In this document: one piece after another, positions 41,912 through 50,106 of the stretch | Position numbering within the stretch: position 1 is the stretch's first letter | How the letters are laid out: the number at the start of each line of letters is the position of its first letter | Assembly: GCF_001613225.1 (NCBI RefSeq) | Contig: NZ_BDBY01000207.1 | Location: 42,038 to 106,037 of the forward strand | DNA: 64,000 nt | Direction: 5' to 3' | Source of the DNA: Nocardia pseudovaccinii NBRC 100343 | GTDB taxonomy: Bacteria; Actinomycetota; Actinomycetes; Mycobacteriales; Mycobacteriaceae | Program-made: the position numbers and the translations under genes | The notes under the pieces: generated by a model | What the model was told of the DNA's origin: nothing | Database searches by the model: none | What the model saw: only the letters and a program-made list of their open reading frames with translations

Positions 41912-42288
41912 TCGGCGCGGGTTATGGCCGCAACTCGAATCTGCCCGGTCAGATCGCGCATCAATACACCGATGGCCGGGGCTTCGGTGGTGGCTTGCCC
42001 GAGGGCTGCTCACCGTTGGGTGCTTGCGACATGAATGCCGCCAATGGCATGTCGCCGCAGGATTTCGCCGCGGTGTGTGGCGGGGGATTAGAGGAGGAAT
42101 TCATGTCCGCATTGACCGAGATCGAGCAGCGCGAACTGCTGGAGAAGACCCGGGAGATCTGGATCCAGCTGCGTGGACCGGAGGGTAAAGGCTGGCCGCA
42201 GTTGGGGCGGGACGCGCATGGCGCGAACCGCACCCCGGTCGATGCCCTCGCGGCGGTCGAGGACGCGCTGGAGCGCCCGCGGAAGTAG
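41908..42288 (+). CDS. Peptidoglycan-hydrolase-like C-terminal region, probably truncated
   Basis: A 126-residue frame starting with GTG at 41908 (overlapping the previous stop). The first half reads YGRNSNLPGQIAHQYTDGRG and GFGGGLPEGCSPLGACDMN, which resembles the C-terminal end of lysozyme/endolysin-like hydrolases of Nocardia, Rhodococcus and their phages. The second half, ELLEKTREIWIQLRGPEGKG and PQLGRDAHGANRTPVDALAA, resembles the tail found after such catalytic domains. The catalytic domain itself is absent, so this is likely a remnant that kept an open frame. Prophage origin is possible. Confidence 0.5.
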   Translation: MIGAGYGRNSNLPGQIAHQYTDGRGFGGGLPEGCSPLGACDMNAANGMSPQDFAAVCGGGLEEEFMSALTEIEQRELLEKTREIWIQLRGPEGKGWPQLGRDAHGANRTPVDALAAVEDALERPRK

Positions 42289-42594
42289 TCACCATCCCCA
42301 GTGAAGACGAGACCAACTGTGTCCCAGCCGGTGCAGTAATCCTGGACCCGGAGCCCGATCATCGACTCGACACGGGCTCCGGGTCCGCCGCAGTGCCCTC
42401 ACTGTCCCTGCGCAACGCTGGTGGCGCGGTTCACGGGATGGGGGAGAAGTTCTAGCACGCCGAGGATGCCCACCACGTGCCTGCCGATCCGAGTCGGCGG
42501 CAGCGGACGGAACGGGTCACCGACCCGCTCGATGCCAGTTCACGCCAATCTCCTCAGTGCGATGGTGGGAAACGTTTTCGGCGTGAGGAATAGA

Positions 42595-42786
42595 GGGTTT
42601 ATACCGACACCCGCGTCGGTGGAGCAGGTGATCCGTGATGGTGGGTTGGAGCAGTTGAAGGTGTGGGCCGCGCGGGTGCTCACTGCGAGCAGTCTTGATG
42701 ATGTCCTGGCTCGAGCGGGGGCGCGGGTCGAGGACGCCAGCGCGGAACCGAACAACTCGGTCCCGAAACCAAGGAGGTCATCGTGA
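42595..42786 (+). pseudogene. DUF4351-type fragment, first of a tandem pair
   Basis: The frame from about 42595 reads TPASVEQVIRDGGLEQLKVW and VLTASSLDDVLARAG. It aligns with the following gene (PASVEQAIRGAKLEQLKALT, VLTESSLDEVLALSG). Sequence before 42595 is unrelated, so the N-terminal part is lost. The stop TGA overlaps the GTG of the next gene at 42783. DUF4351 usually forms the C-terminus of Rpn-like recombination-promoting nucleases/putative transposases. Confidence 0.6.
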
Positions 42787-43073
42787 CTACCGCCGACAAG
42801 TTGCGCGCAGAAGGTTTTGCAAAAGGCTACGCGCGCAGTAAAGCGCGCGGGCGGGCGGAGGCGTTGATCGAGCAGTTGACGTTGAAGTTCGGTCGGCTGC
42901 CTGCCTCGGTGGAGCAGGCGATCCGTGGTGCCAAGTTGGAGCAGCTGAAGGCGTTGACGACGCGGGTGCTCACGGAAAGCAGCCTGGACGAAGTCCTGGC
43001 CCTGAGTGGGATTTCCGCTCCTGCCGTGCTGTCGACGCTGGATTCCGTTACCGACCGCGCTGGGCGTTCTTGA
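42783..43073 (+). CDS. DUF4351-containing small protein
   Basis: A 96-residue protein with a basic, repetitive N-terminus (FAKGYARSKARGRAEA) and a DUF4351-like domain (LIEQLTLKFGRLPASVEQAI ... SSLDEVLA). It starts with GTG at 42783, overlapping the stop of the preceding paralogous fragment. In larger relatives this domain follows a PD-(D/E)XK nuclease domain, which is missing here. Its last 26 bp overlap the 3' end of the convergent acyl-CoA dehydrogenase gene, suggesting its natural tail was lost. A function is unlikely to be kept unless the small form acts alone. Confidence 0.55.
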   Translation: MTTADKLRAEGFAKGYARSKARGRAEALIEQLTLKFGRLPASVEQAIRGAKLEQLKALTTRVLTESSLDEVLALSGISAPAVLSTLDSVTDRAGRS

Positions 43074-44232
43074 CGAGTGCGCCGCCGATGATCAGCCGCT
43101 GAATCTCACTGGTGCCCTCGTAGAGTCGCAGCAGCCGGACATCGCGGTAGATGCGTTCGACGGCCACATCACGCATGTAGCCGGTGCCGCCGTGTACCTG
43201 TACCGCCAAATCGGCTACCTTGCCTGCCATTTCGGTGCAGTACAGTTTTGCGACCGATGGCGCGATGCGCCGGTCCTCGCCTGCCACCCAACTGCGCGCC
43301 GCATCGCGGACCAGCGCCCGGCCCGCCATGACCCCGGTCTGCATGTCAGCGATCATGGCCTGCACTAACTGGAACTGACCGATCGCAGTGCCACCCTGAG
43401 TGGCGGTCGCGGCGTAGGCCACTGATTCGTCAAGGGCGCGTTGTGCGGCACCGACCGCGAGTGCGGCGATATGGATCCGGCCGCGGGCCAGTGAGGTCAT
43501 CGCCGCGCGGTAGCCGATATCCTCGCTGCCGCCGACCAGCGCCTCAGGACCCACGCGCACATCCTGGAATCGCACCTCCGCGGTCCACGCGCCCTCCTGT
43601 CCCATCTTGCGGTCCTTGGGTCCGACCTCGACGCCGGGGGAGTCGGCGGGTACGAGGAATACCGCGATTCCGGCGCCGTTTTCGTCGGCCGGGCGGGTGC
43701 GTGCGAAGGCGACGAACAGATCCGCCACGGGAGCGTTGGTGATGAATCGCTTCTCGCCGTTGATGATCCAATCCACACCGGAGCGGACCGCTGTACTTTG
43801 CAACGATGCCGGATTAGAACCCGCCCCGGATTCGGTGAGTGCGAACGAGGCCACTACCTCGCCGGAGGCGATGCGCTCGAGCCACCGTGACTTCTGGTCC
43901 TCGGTGCCGAATCCGACCAGTACCTGGCCCGCGATCCCGTTATTGGTGCCGAACATCGACCGCAAGGCGAGTGTGGTGTAGCCGAATTCCATTGCCAATT
44001 CGACGTCCTGTGCGAGATCGAGGCCGAGTCCGCCCCATTCCTGGGGGATGGCGTAGCCGAACAGCCCCATGGTTTTGGCCTGTTCGACGATGTTGTCGGG
44101 CATCCGGTTCTCTTCGGCGATCTCGCGCTCCCGCTCGACGACGACGGTTCGGACGAACTTCCTGGTGTGAGCCAGGATTTCGCGGAAATCCTCCGGTGCG
44201 ACCGCACTGCCGCCGGTGGATGAACTTGTCAT
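43048..44232 (-). CDS. Acyl-CoA dehydrogenase
   Basis: A 394-residue acyl-CoA dehydrogenase. FAD-contact motif FALTESGAGSNPASLQ, then INGEKRFITNAPVAD; C-terminal motifs QVHGGTGYMRDVAVE and RLYEGTSEIQRL with the catalytic Glu in YEGT. The ATG at 44232 is chosen because AGGAGG lies 7 bp upstream. It is divergent from DoxX (44370) with a TACTGTA-type element between them. It is not a close copy of the module enzymes; the conserved GTNNGIAGQVLVGFG stretch is more like terpenoid/branched-chain dehydrogenases. It probably supplies the desaturation step for the ligase/crotonase cluster to its right. Confidence 0.91.
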   Translation of the reverse strand: MTSSSTGGSAVAPEDFREILAHTRKFVRTVVVEREREIAEENRMPDNIVEQAKTMGLFGYAIPQEWGGLGLDLAQDVELAMEFGYTTLALRSMFGTNNGIAGQVLVGFGTEDQKSRWLERIASGEVVASFALTESGAGSNPASLQSTAVRSGVDWIINGEKRFITNAPVADLFVAFARTRPADENGAGIAVFLVPADSPGVEVGPKDRKMGQEGAWTAEVRFQDVRVGPEALVGGSEDIGYRAAMTSLARGRIHIAALAVGAAQRALDESVAYAATATQGGTAIGQFQLVQAMIADMQTGVMAGRALVRDAARSWVAGEDRRIAPSVAKLYCTEMAGKVADLAVQVHGGTGYMRDVAVERIYRDVRLLRLYEGTSEIQRLIIGGALVKNAQRGR

Positions 44233-44275
44233 GACATGGCCTCCTGGTTGACCGCCCGGCAAGTGTATATAAACA

Positions 44276-44285
44276 TTACTGTAAT
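44276..44285. promoter_or_regulatory. TACTGTA-type element, site B
   Basis: TTACTGTAAT, identical to site A at 35837, in the divergent region between the dehydrogenase (44232) and DoxX (44370). It is preceded by TGTATATA, which also occurs beside site C at 53.24 kb. The position fits operator function for both genes. Confidence 0.5.
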
Positions 44286-44369
44286 ACCAGCGGTATGGAA
44301 TACGGTAACGCTCGGATCGAGCCCTGCGAACCGGTACCAGACCTCCGTTCTCGATGTATTGGTGCTGTG

Positions 44370-44879
44370 ATGAATGCTTATGACGTCAGTCTGTTGCTAC
44401 TGCGAGCATGCCTCGGCCTGACCATGGCCGCACACGGATACGGCAAGATCTTTTCCGGCGGACGCCTCGCCGGAACGGCCGCCTGGTTCGACGGCATCGG
44501 GATGAAACCCGGGGCGCTGCACGCGCGCCTGGCGGCGGGCTGCGAGGTCGGCTTCGGTATCGCACTCGCGCTCGGCGTGCTCACCCCGGTCGCCGCGGCC
44601 GGATTCGTCGCGCTCATGTTGGTGGCGGCGTGGACCGTCCATCGGTCCAATGGATTCTTCATCGTGGGCAATGGCTGGGAGTACAACATGGTGCTCGCGG
44701 TGGCGGCGATCGCCGTAGCGACGGTCGGCCCCGGGCGGATCAGCATCGATCGGCTGCTCTTCGATGCCGATCAACCCGATGGCTGGGTGGGTTTCGCGAT
44801 CGCGGCCGGTCTCGGAGCGGCATCCGGCATCGGGCAACTTACGATCTTCTACCGGCCGCAGGCCACGACGGTTTCCTGA
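44370..44879 (+). CDS. DoxX family membrane protein
   Basis: A 169-residue protein with four predicted helices (about 5-25, 48-72, 78-98, 112-135) and the DoxX-type loop MAAHGYGKIFSGGRLAGTAAWFDGIGM. The DoxX family includes subunits of oxidoreductases and proteins of membrane redox defence; many catabolic clusters contain one of unknown role. The ATG at 44370 is used; the longer frame from 44295 would pass through the presumed promoter. Its stop overlaps the ligase start by one base (TGATG), so the two are coupled. Confidence 0.83.
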   Translation: MNAYDVSLLLLRACLGLTMAAHGYGKIFSGGRLAGTAAWFDGIGMKPGALHARLAAGCEVGFGIALALGVLTPVAAAGFVALMLVAAWTVHRSNGFFIVGNGWEYNMVLAVAAIAVATVGPGRISIDRLLFDADQPDGWVGFAIAAGLGAASGIGQLTIFYRPQATTVS

Positions 44880-46372
44880 TGACGAAACAGACGCACGACG
44901 AAAACACGGGCGGCACTGCCGAATTCGCGAACCAATTAGCGGCTCGACTCGCGGAGTACGGCGACTGCCCGTGCATCGAGTTCGAGCAGCGATGGTATAC
45001 GGGCGAGGAGATCGTCGACCACATCCGTGCCATCGAACTCGCGCTGGCCGATGTCTCGACATCCGAGCGGGTCGCCATCATTGTTCGCAACCGCGTACCG
45101 CATGCGGCGGCGGTGCTCGGATGCATCGCCGAGTCGCGCCCGATCGCGATGATCAATTCCTATCAGTCCGCCGAGTCCATGGCCCGCGATATCGAGCAAT
45201 TGCGGCCGAGCGCCGTGATCGCCGACCACCAGGATTGGACCGCACTGGTGCTCGCGGCGTGCGAACGAGTCGGTAGTGCCGGAGTTTCGCTTTCATTGGA
45301 TCCGCCGCGGATCGAGACGGTGCTACTGCGCACTCGCAGTGCGGATCCGGTGGCAGAGGTACCCGGCTTGCATATCTTGACCAGCGGAACGACGGGACCG
45401 CCCAAACGGGTGCCGATCCCGCTGTCCGCACTCGAACATACGGTCCGGACCATGACCGGCGGTGAAACCGCCGCACGCGACGATCCGCCGGAACTGGTGT
45501 ACTGGCCATTCGGCAGTGTCGGCATCTGCCAGTTGCTTGCCGGTCCGTTTCTCGGCAAGCGCATGGTGCTGCTGGAGAAGTTCAGCGTCGAAGAGTGGGT
45601 TCGCGCGGTCAAGACCTACCGGATCAGGCGCGCTGGCGTGCAGCCGACCATTCTGCGATTGATTCTGCAGGCCGATGTCCCACGCGAAGACCTGGCCTCG
45701 CTGGAATATCTGCCCGGTGGTTCCGGGCCGCTGGAACCGGAACTGCGCGCGGAATTCGAGCAGCGCTACGGTATTCCGCTGCTATGGGCATACGGCGCGA
45801 CCGAATTCGCGGGCTCGGTCTGCGCGTGGACACCCGAGTTGCATCAGCGATTCGGTGCCACCAAGCAGGGCAGTGTCGGCAGGCCGCTGCCGGGTGTGCG
45901 GGTCCGCGTGATCGACACGGTGACCGGATCCGAAGCGGCAGTCGGAGCGCAGGGCTTTCTGGAAGCCGAAGTGGCTGTGCTGGGCCCGGATTGGGTGCGC
46001 ACGACCGATCTCGCTTCGGTGGATGCCGACGGTTTCGTCACGGTGCACGGCCGGGGTGACGGCGCGATCAATCGCGGTGGATTCAAGATCCTGCCCGAGA
46101 CCGTACGCAAGGTGCTGCTCGGGCATCCCGCGGTCCGCGACGCCTGCGTGGTCGGTGTGCCCGATGCGCGGCTCGGTCAGGTGCCCTTCGCCGCGGTGGA
46201 GGTGCGACGCGGCGCGCCTGTCCCGATTGAGTCCGACCTGAAAGAACTGGTCCGGCAAGCTCTCCCGAGCCACCATGTGCCCGTCGCTATCGAGGTCGTC
46301 GAACAATTGCCGCGCAATGCGGCATTGAAAGCGAAGCTGGACGAGGTGGCGGCCATGTACGGCCGCGAATGA
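44879..46372 (+). CDS. AMP-forming acyl-CoA ligase, type PPKRV
   Basis: A 497-residue adenylate-forming ligase. The ATP loop is LTSGTTGPPKRVPIP, the adenylate-site motif is WAYGATEFAGSV, and the hinge/C-domain has RTTDLASVDADGFVTVHGRGD then NRGGFKILPE. The end reads PRNAALKAKLDEV, without the usual TGK, although a lysine is near the expected place. It is paralogous to the ligase at 50096, which has the same TTGPPKRV loop and CAWTPE/AGWTLA stretch. It should activate a carboxylic-acid intermediate for the dehydrogenase and crotonases of this region. Confidence 0.87.
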   Translation: MTKQTHDENTGGTAEFANQLAARLAEYGDCPCIEFEQRWYTGEEIVDHIRAIELALADVSTSERVAIIVRNRVPHAAAVLGCIAESRPIAMINSYQSAESMARDIEQLRPSAVIADHQDWTALVLAACERVGSAGVSLSLDPPRIETVLLRTRSADPVAEVPGLHILTSGTTGPPKRVPIPLSALEHTVRTMTGGETAARDDPPELVYWPFGSVGICQLLAGPFLGKRMVLLEKFSVEEWVRAVKTYRIRRAGVQPTILRLILQADVPREDLASLEYLPGGSGPLEPELRAEFEQRYGIPLLWAYGATEFAGSVCAWTPELHQRFGATKQGSVGRPLPGVRVRVIDTVTGSEAAVGAQGFLEAEVAVLGPDWVRTTDLASVDADGFVTVHGRGDGAINRGGFKILPETVRKVLLGHPAVRDACVVGVPDARLGQVPFAAVEVRRGAPVPIESDLKELVRQALPSHHVPVAIEVVEQLPRNAALKAKLDEVAAMYGRE

Positions 46373-46375
46373 CTG

Positions 46376-46395
46376 CGCGGGCGAGTTCGCCCGCG
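46376..46395 (+). terminator. Hairpin after the ligase gene
   Basis: CGCGGGCGA and TCGCCCGCG form a 9-bp stem (effective loop AGTT) starting 3 bp after the stop at 46372. There is no T-run. It lies between convergent genes and could stop transcription from the left. Confidence 0.5.
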
Positions 46396-46427
46396 GCACT
46401 GGCTCGCATCGCGGCGGACTTGACCGT

Positions 46428-46512
46428 GCTCGGCTACGGCTCTGGCCGATGAGTCCGGCCGCGCTCGGCTACGGTTCCGGCCGGTGAATGCGGCCGCGCT
46501 CGGCTACAGCTC
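46428..46512. repeat. 35-bp tandem repeat, 2.4 copies
   Basis: Units begin at 46428, 46463 and 46498 with GCTCGGCTACGG or GCTCGGCTACAG. Each full unit continues with TCTGGCC/TTCCGGCC, a variable GATGAGT/GGTGAAT part and CCGGCCGC/GCGGCCGC. The third, partial copy overlaps the stop and last codons of the thioesterase gene, so repeat growth affects the end of that protein. Confidence 0.75.
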
Positions 46513-46926
46513 TGACGTACCGGTGTTGAAATTTACCGTGGCGAAGTTGACGGTCGCGAGTGCGGCCAACTCATCACCCGGGACGCCCCGCACTTCGACC
46601 TGAACGACGATGGACCGCTTACCCGCGTGCACGATTTTGGTCACGGCGCGCGCTGCACCGTCTGTGATGGGACGGAAATAGCGCACACTCAGATCCGAGG
46701 TGACCACGCCGCCGCTGTTCGGCCGCGTCGCCAATGCTGCCGTGCCCGCGGCGATATCGGCCAGTGTCGCGATGAGCCGGCCCTGTAGTGCGCCCGAGGT
46801 GTTGACCACGTGTGGAGCGACCGGTAGTTCCCAAATGGGCGAGGCGTCCGTGCCGCCGTTCCGGCGGAATCCGATGTGGTCGAGGAGCCCACTGATCGCT
46901 TGCATCGCTGTCATGTCTTCGCTCAC
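46504..46926 (-). CDS. PaaI-type hotdog thioesterase
   Basis: A 140-residue hotdog-fold protein. The region VNTSGALQGRLIATLADIAAGTAAL matches the PaaI helix (HGG-x-x-x-x-L-AD-x-A-G form), but with QGR where many have HGG. It would hydrolyse a CoA thioester to recycle CoA from a dead-end intermediate. It is the last gene of the minus-strand ligase/crotonase operon, 23 bp after the ligase. GTG at 46926 is used; ATG at 46914 is an alternative. Its last codons lie in a 35-bp tandem repeat, and the ending NFATVNFNTGT has a small internal duplication. Confidence 0.8.
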   Translation of the reverse strand: MSEDMTAMQAISGLLDHIGFRRNGGTDASPIWELPVAPHVVNTSGALQGRLIATLADIAAGTAALATRPNSGGVVTSDLSVRYFRPITDGAARAVTKIVHAGKRSIVVQVEVRGVPGDELAALATVNFATVNFNTGTSEL

Positions 46927-46949
46927 CTTGTCGTCGAACGCGCGGTATT

Positions 46950-48521
46950 TCAGTTGCTGCCGAGGCGCGACAGCAGGTCGCGCAGTGCCGTGATATCGAC
47001 CTTGCCCGTCGATCCGCGCGGGATGCCCTCATCGGATTCCAGCAGCAACCAGATCGTCGGCACCTTGAAGGCGCTGAGGCGTTGCCGGGCGTCGATGCGG
47101 AGTTGATCGACGGCGATATCGCCCACCACGGCCGCGGCCACCTGATCGCCTTGTCCCTGAACGACATTGGTGACGAAGGCGTTCTCGACACCGCCGATAC
47201 CGCGCAGGGCTTGCTCCACTTCGCTGGGATAGACGGTGGCGCCGCTGACCTTGAACATATCGTCGGAGCGGCCGTGATAGAACAGGAATCCGTCTTCGTC
47301 GAGATGGCCGAGATCTCCGGTGGGGTAGAACCCGTCGACGGTCAGCAGGTCTTCGCGACCGCGTCGGCATATGCCGCGCAGCGTATGCGGTCCGCGGAGT
47401 TGGATCTCACCGACTATGCCCGCGGGTGCCGGGCGGCCGTCCGCCGGATCGACGATGCGCACCTGCATACCGGCGAACGGTCGCCCGCAGCTGCCCGCCG
47501 CGGTGCCGGGCATATCGGTGTCGGCGCGGTACCCGCAGTAGGGGCCGAAGGATTCGGTCATGCCGAACAGGTTGGCGCGTGCACCGCGTCGCGAGCGCTG
47601 CTCGGGCGGCAAAAGTGCCTCGAGGCTGCCCGGCCGCAGCGCCGAGAGGTCGGCGCCGATCGTATCCGCTTGGCGCGCAAGTGCTTCGGCCTGATCGGGC
47701 CAACCGCGAAAGAGGGTGACCCGCTCGCGTTCGAGCAGTCGCAAGGTGGTTTCCGGTCGCGGAATCGCCTCGGTTATCAAGGTGGCTCCCGCCAGCACCG
47801 CGGACAGAATGCCACCACCGAAGCCACCCACCCAGAAGAAGGGCATCGGCAGGTAGAGCCTGGTGCCGCGGTGGATGCATCGACTGGCGAGTCCGGAGCG
47901 CACGGCCCCGAATGCATTGCCGTGCGAGTGGATTACGCCCTTGGGCAGACTCCGGCTACCGGAGGTGAACATGATCGTGAGCGGATCGGCGGCGGTGACG
48001 GTGCGCGCCAGAGCGACGGCGACTTCGGTGGCCGTCGCGGTGACAGGCAGCCCAATCGCCTGATCGACCGTCCATACCCGCCGTAGCGCGGGTAGCGCCG
48101 GGTTTTGGATCGGAGCGTCGTCGGGTAGGCCCAGCTCGGATCGCAGGCCTGCGATGTAGCGGTGCCCACGGAACTCCTCGACCGTGATCACGAATTCCAC
48201 TGCGGCGACGCGTAATTGCACAACCAGTTCCGGCGTCTTCAGCAAGGTGCTGAGTGGGACCAGCACCGCACCGATACGCGTGAGCGCGACCGCGAACTGC
48301 ACCCAGCGGACGCTATTGGGCATGATCAGCCCAACCCGGGCGCCTTTGGCGACACCAGCCTCGACGAATGCCGCGGCCAGCTCGCGTGTCGTCGCGTCCA
48401 GTTCGGCGTAGGTCAGCCGCGTGGCCGTATCGATGACCGCCGCGTCGGCTCCATTCTGGTCGGCGCGCAGTCGTATCAAGGTATCTACGGTGCGTGCGCT
48501 CGCCGCGACATCCTCAGGCAT
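46950..48521 (-). CDS. AMP-forming acyl-CoA ligase (cluster ligase 2)
   Basis: A 523-residue ligase. The ATP loop is unusual, FTSGSRSLPKGVIHSHG, with Arg-Ser in place of Thr-Gly. Later motifs are NLFGMTESFGPY, YPTGDLGHLDEDGFLFYHGRSD and a catalytic-lysine strip RGSTGKVDI. The ATG at 48521 overlaps the end of the next ligase gene by 8 bp. It is paralogous to that neighbour (48514-50106): both have GLIMPNS/GLLYPNS and LVPLST/IVPFST. The altered loop may affect ATP handling. The substrate is presumably a carboxylic intermediate of the same pathway. Confidence 0.87.
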   Translation of the reverse strand: MPEDVAASARTVDTLIRLRADQNGADAAVIDTATRLTYAELDATTRELAAAFVEAGVAKGARVGLIMPNSVRWVQFAVALTRIGAVLVPLSTLLKTPELVVQLRVAAVEFVITVEEFRGHRYIAGLRSELGLPDDAPIQNPALPALRRVWTVDQAIGLPVTATATEVAVALARTVTAADPLTIMFTSGSRSLPKGVIHSHGNAFGAVRSGLASRCIHRGTRLYLPMPFFWVGGFGGGILSAVLAGATLITEAIPRPETTLRLLERERVTLFRGWPDQAEALARQADTIGADLSALRPGSLEALLPPEQRSRRGARANLFGMTESFGPYCGYRADTDMPGTAAGSCGRPFAGMQVRIVDPADGRPAPAGIVGEIQLRGPHTLRGICRRGREDLLTVDGFYPTGDLGHLDEDGFLFYHGRSDDMFKVSGATVYPSEVEQALRGIGGVENAFVTNVVQGQGDQVAAAVVGDIAVDQLRIDARQRLSAFKVPTIWLLLESDEGIPRGSTGKVDITALRDLLSRLGSN

Positions 48522-50106
48522 CGAACATCTTTCGGAGTCGTCGGACATCGACCTTGCCGCTGGAGAGCATCGGTATGTCCGCGGCGCGCGCGAATACGAA
48601 CCGTTGGGGAATCTTGTACGCCGACAGTTCCGATCGCAGTTTTTCCCGCACGTCGTCGATGGCGCCGCCGTTCGGTGTCACGATCACCGCCGCGACCGTC
48701 TGACCTCGATCCGGATCGGGAATGCCGAACACATGCGCGGTGGCTGCGGTGATCTTGGTGATGGCCTTCTCCACCTCGCCGGGGGAGACGTTCGCGCCCG
48801 CGGTCTTGATCATCGAAGCGTGTCTGCCGATGAAGTAGACGAAGCCGTCGGCGTCGACGCGCACCAGGTCACCGGTGTGGAACCAGCCGTCGGCGTCGAA
48901 ACTCTCCTCCCGGCTGCGCTTGTAGTAGCCCTGCATGACATAGGGCCCACGGATACACAGCTCGCCGATCTCACCGGTCTCGACGTCGGCACGGGTGTCC
49001 GGGTCGACGACCCTGATGTCGAATCCGGGAGCGGGCTTGCCGAATGATCCGCGACGCTGCTCCGGCTGATCGGATTCGTCACCGCTGAGCAGCACGACAC
49101 CACCCGCCTCGGTCATGCCGAGCATATTGTGGCGCAGCTCGGGATCGCGCGGGCGCACTTCTTCGGCCATGATCGGGTACAGGTTGCCTCGGCGCATGCT
49201 GGACAGATCGCGGTCGGTGTAGCTGGGATGCCGGGCGAGGTGGGCGGTGGCCGCCGCGAAACCGTTTGTCATCGTGGGCTTTTCGGCTTCGAGCAGATCG
49301 AGGGTCGCACCGGCGTCGGTGGCGTTCGAGCACACCAGCGTCGATCCGGCGACCAGGGTCGCCAGCAGCCCGAAGGCGAATCCGCCGATCCAGAAGAACG
49401 GGGAGTTGCAGAACAGGATGTCCGCCTCGGTGAGGCCGCGGATCTCGTTCAAGTTCTGCTGGTGGTCGAGCAGTGCGGCGTGCGTGTGCACGACTCCCTT
49501 GGGCGCGCTGGTGGATCCGGAGGTGTAGATGATGGCCAGCGGGTCCGAGCCGTCGACATCGTTTTCCATCGCGGTCAGCAGCGCTTGGTCGACGGACTCG
49601 GCGAGGTGGGCGAGACCCTCGATGCTGCGGACGCGGTACAGGTCCGTGCGGTAGCTGATCGCGACGTGGCGCAGCTGCGGGACCATACTGCAGAACAACC
49701 TGCCCCCGGAGCCGAATTTCGAGCTGGTGAGCTCCTCGGTCAGCTGTCGGACGTAATCGTGGGCGCGAAAGCTGTCGGCGGCCAGCAGAATTCGGATATC
49801 ACCGTCGACCAACTGCTCGCGCATTTCCCTGGCGGTGGCGAAGGTCGAGAACGGGACGATCACGGCGCCGATCCGCGCGGCCGCCAGCGCGCCGACGACG
49901 AAGTCGGCGCTGTTGGGATACAGCAACCCGATATGTGTACCTTTACCGGCCCCGAGCCCGATCAATCCGCGGGCGAGCCGGGCCGAGCGGCGCTGCGCTT
50001 CGCCATAGCTGAGGCGTTCGTCGTCGCAGATCAACAGCGGATGATCGGGGCGGGTTCGGGCATGCCGGTGCAGCAGCCGCGCCACGGTGGGGGACTCAGC
50101 GGCCAT
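48514..50106 (-). CDS. AMP-forming acyl-CoA ligase (cluster ligase 3)
   Basis: A 530-residue ligase with a standard loop YTSGSTSAPKGVVHTH, NMLGMTEAGGV, FHTGDLVRVDADGFVYFIGR and the catalytic-lysine strip LSSGKVDVRRL near the end. Its ATG at 50106 overlaps the stop of the ligase upstream by 11 bp, and its stop overlaps the start of the ligase downstream by 8 bp, so three ligases are translated as a chain. Three consecutive ligases suggest several acids are activated in turn, for example side-chain and ring-cleavage products, or a mixed substrate. Confidence 0.88.
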   Translation of the reverse strand: MAAESPTVARLLHRHARTRPDHPLLICDDERLSYGEAQRRSARLARGLIGLGAGKGTHIGLLYPNSADFVVGALAAARIGAVIVPFSTFATAREMREQLVDGDIRILLAADSFRAHDYVRQLTEELTSSKFGSGGRLFCSMVPQLRHVAISYRTDLYRVRSIEGLAHLAESVDQALLTAMENDVDGSDPLAIIYTSGSTSAPKGVVHTHAALLDHQQNLNEIRGLTEADILFCNSPFFWIGGFAFGLLATLVAGSTLVCSNATDAGATLDLLEAEKPTMTNGFAAATAHLARHPSYTDRDLSSMRRGNLYPIMAEEVRPRDPELRHNMLGMTEAGGVVLLSGDESDQPEQRRGSFGKPAPGFDIRVVDPDTRADVETGEIGELCIRGPYVMQGYYKRSREESFDADGWFHTGDLVRVDADGFVYFIGRHASMIKTAGANVSPGEVEKAITKITAATAHVFGIPDPDRGQTVAAVIVTPNGGAIDDVREKLRSELSAYKIPQRFVFARAADIPMLSSGKVDVRRLRKMFDA

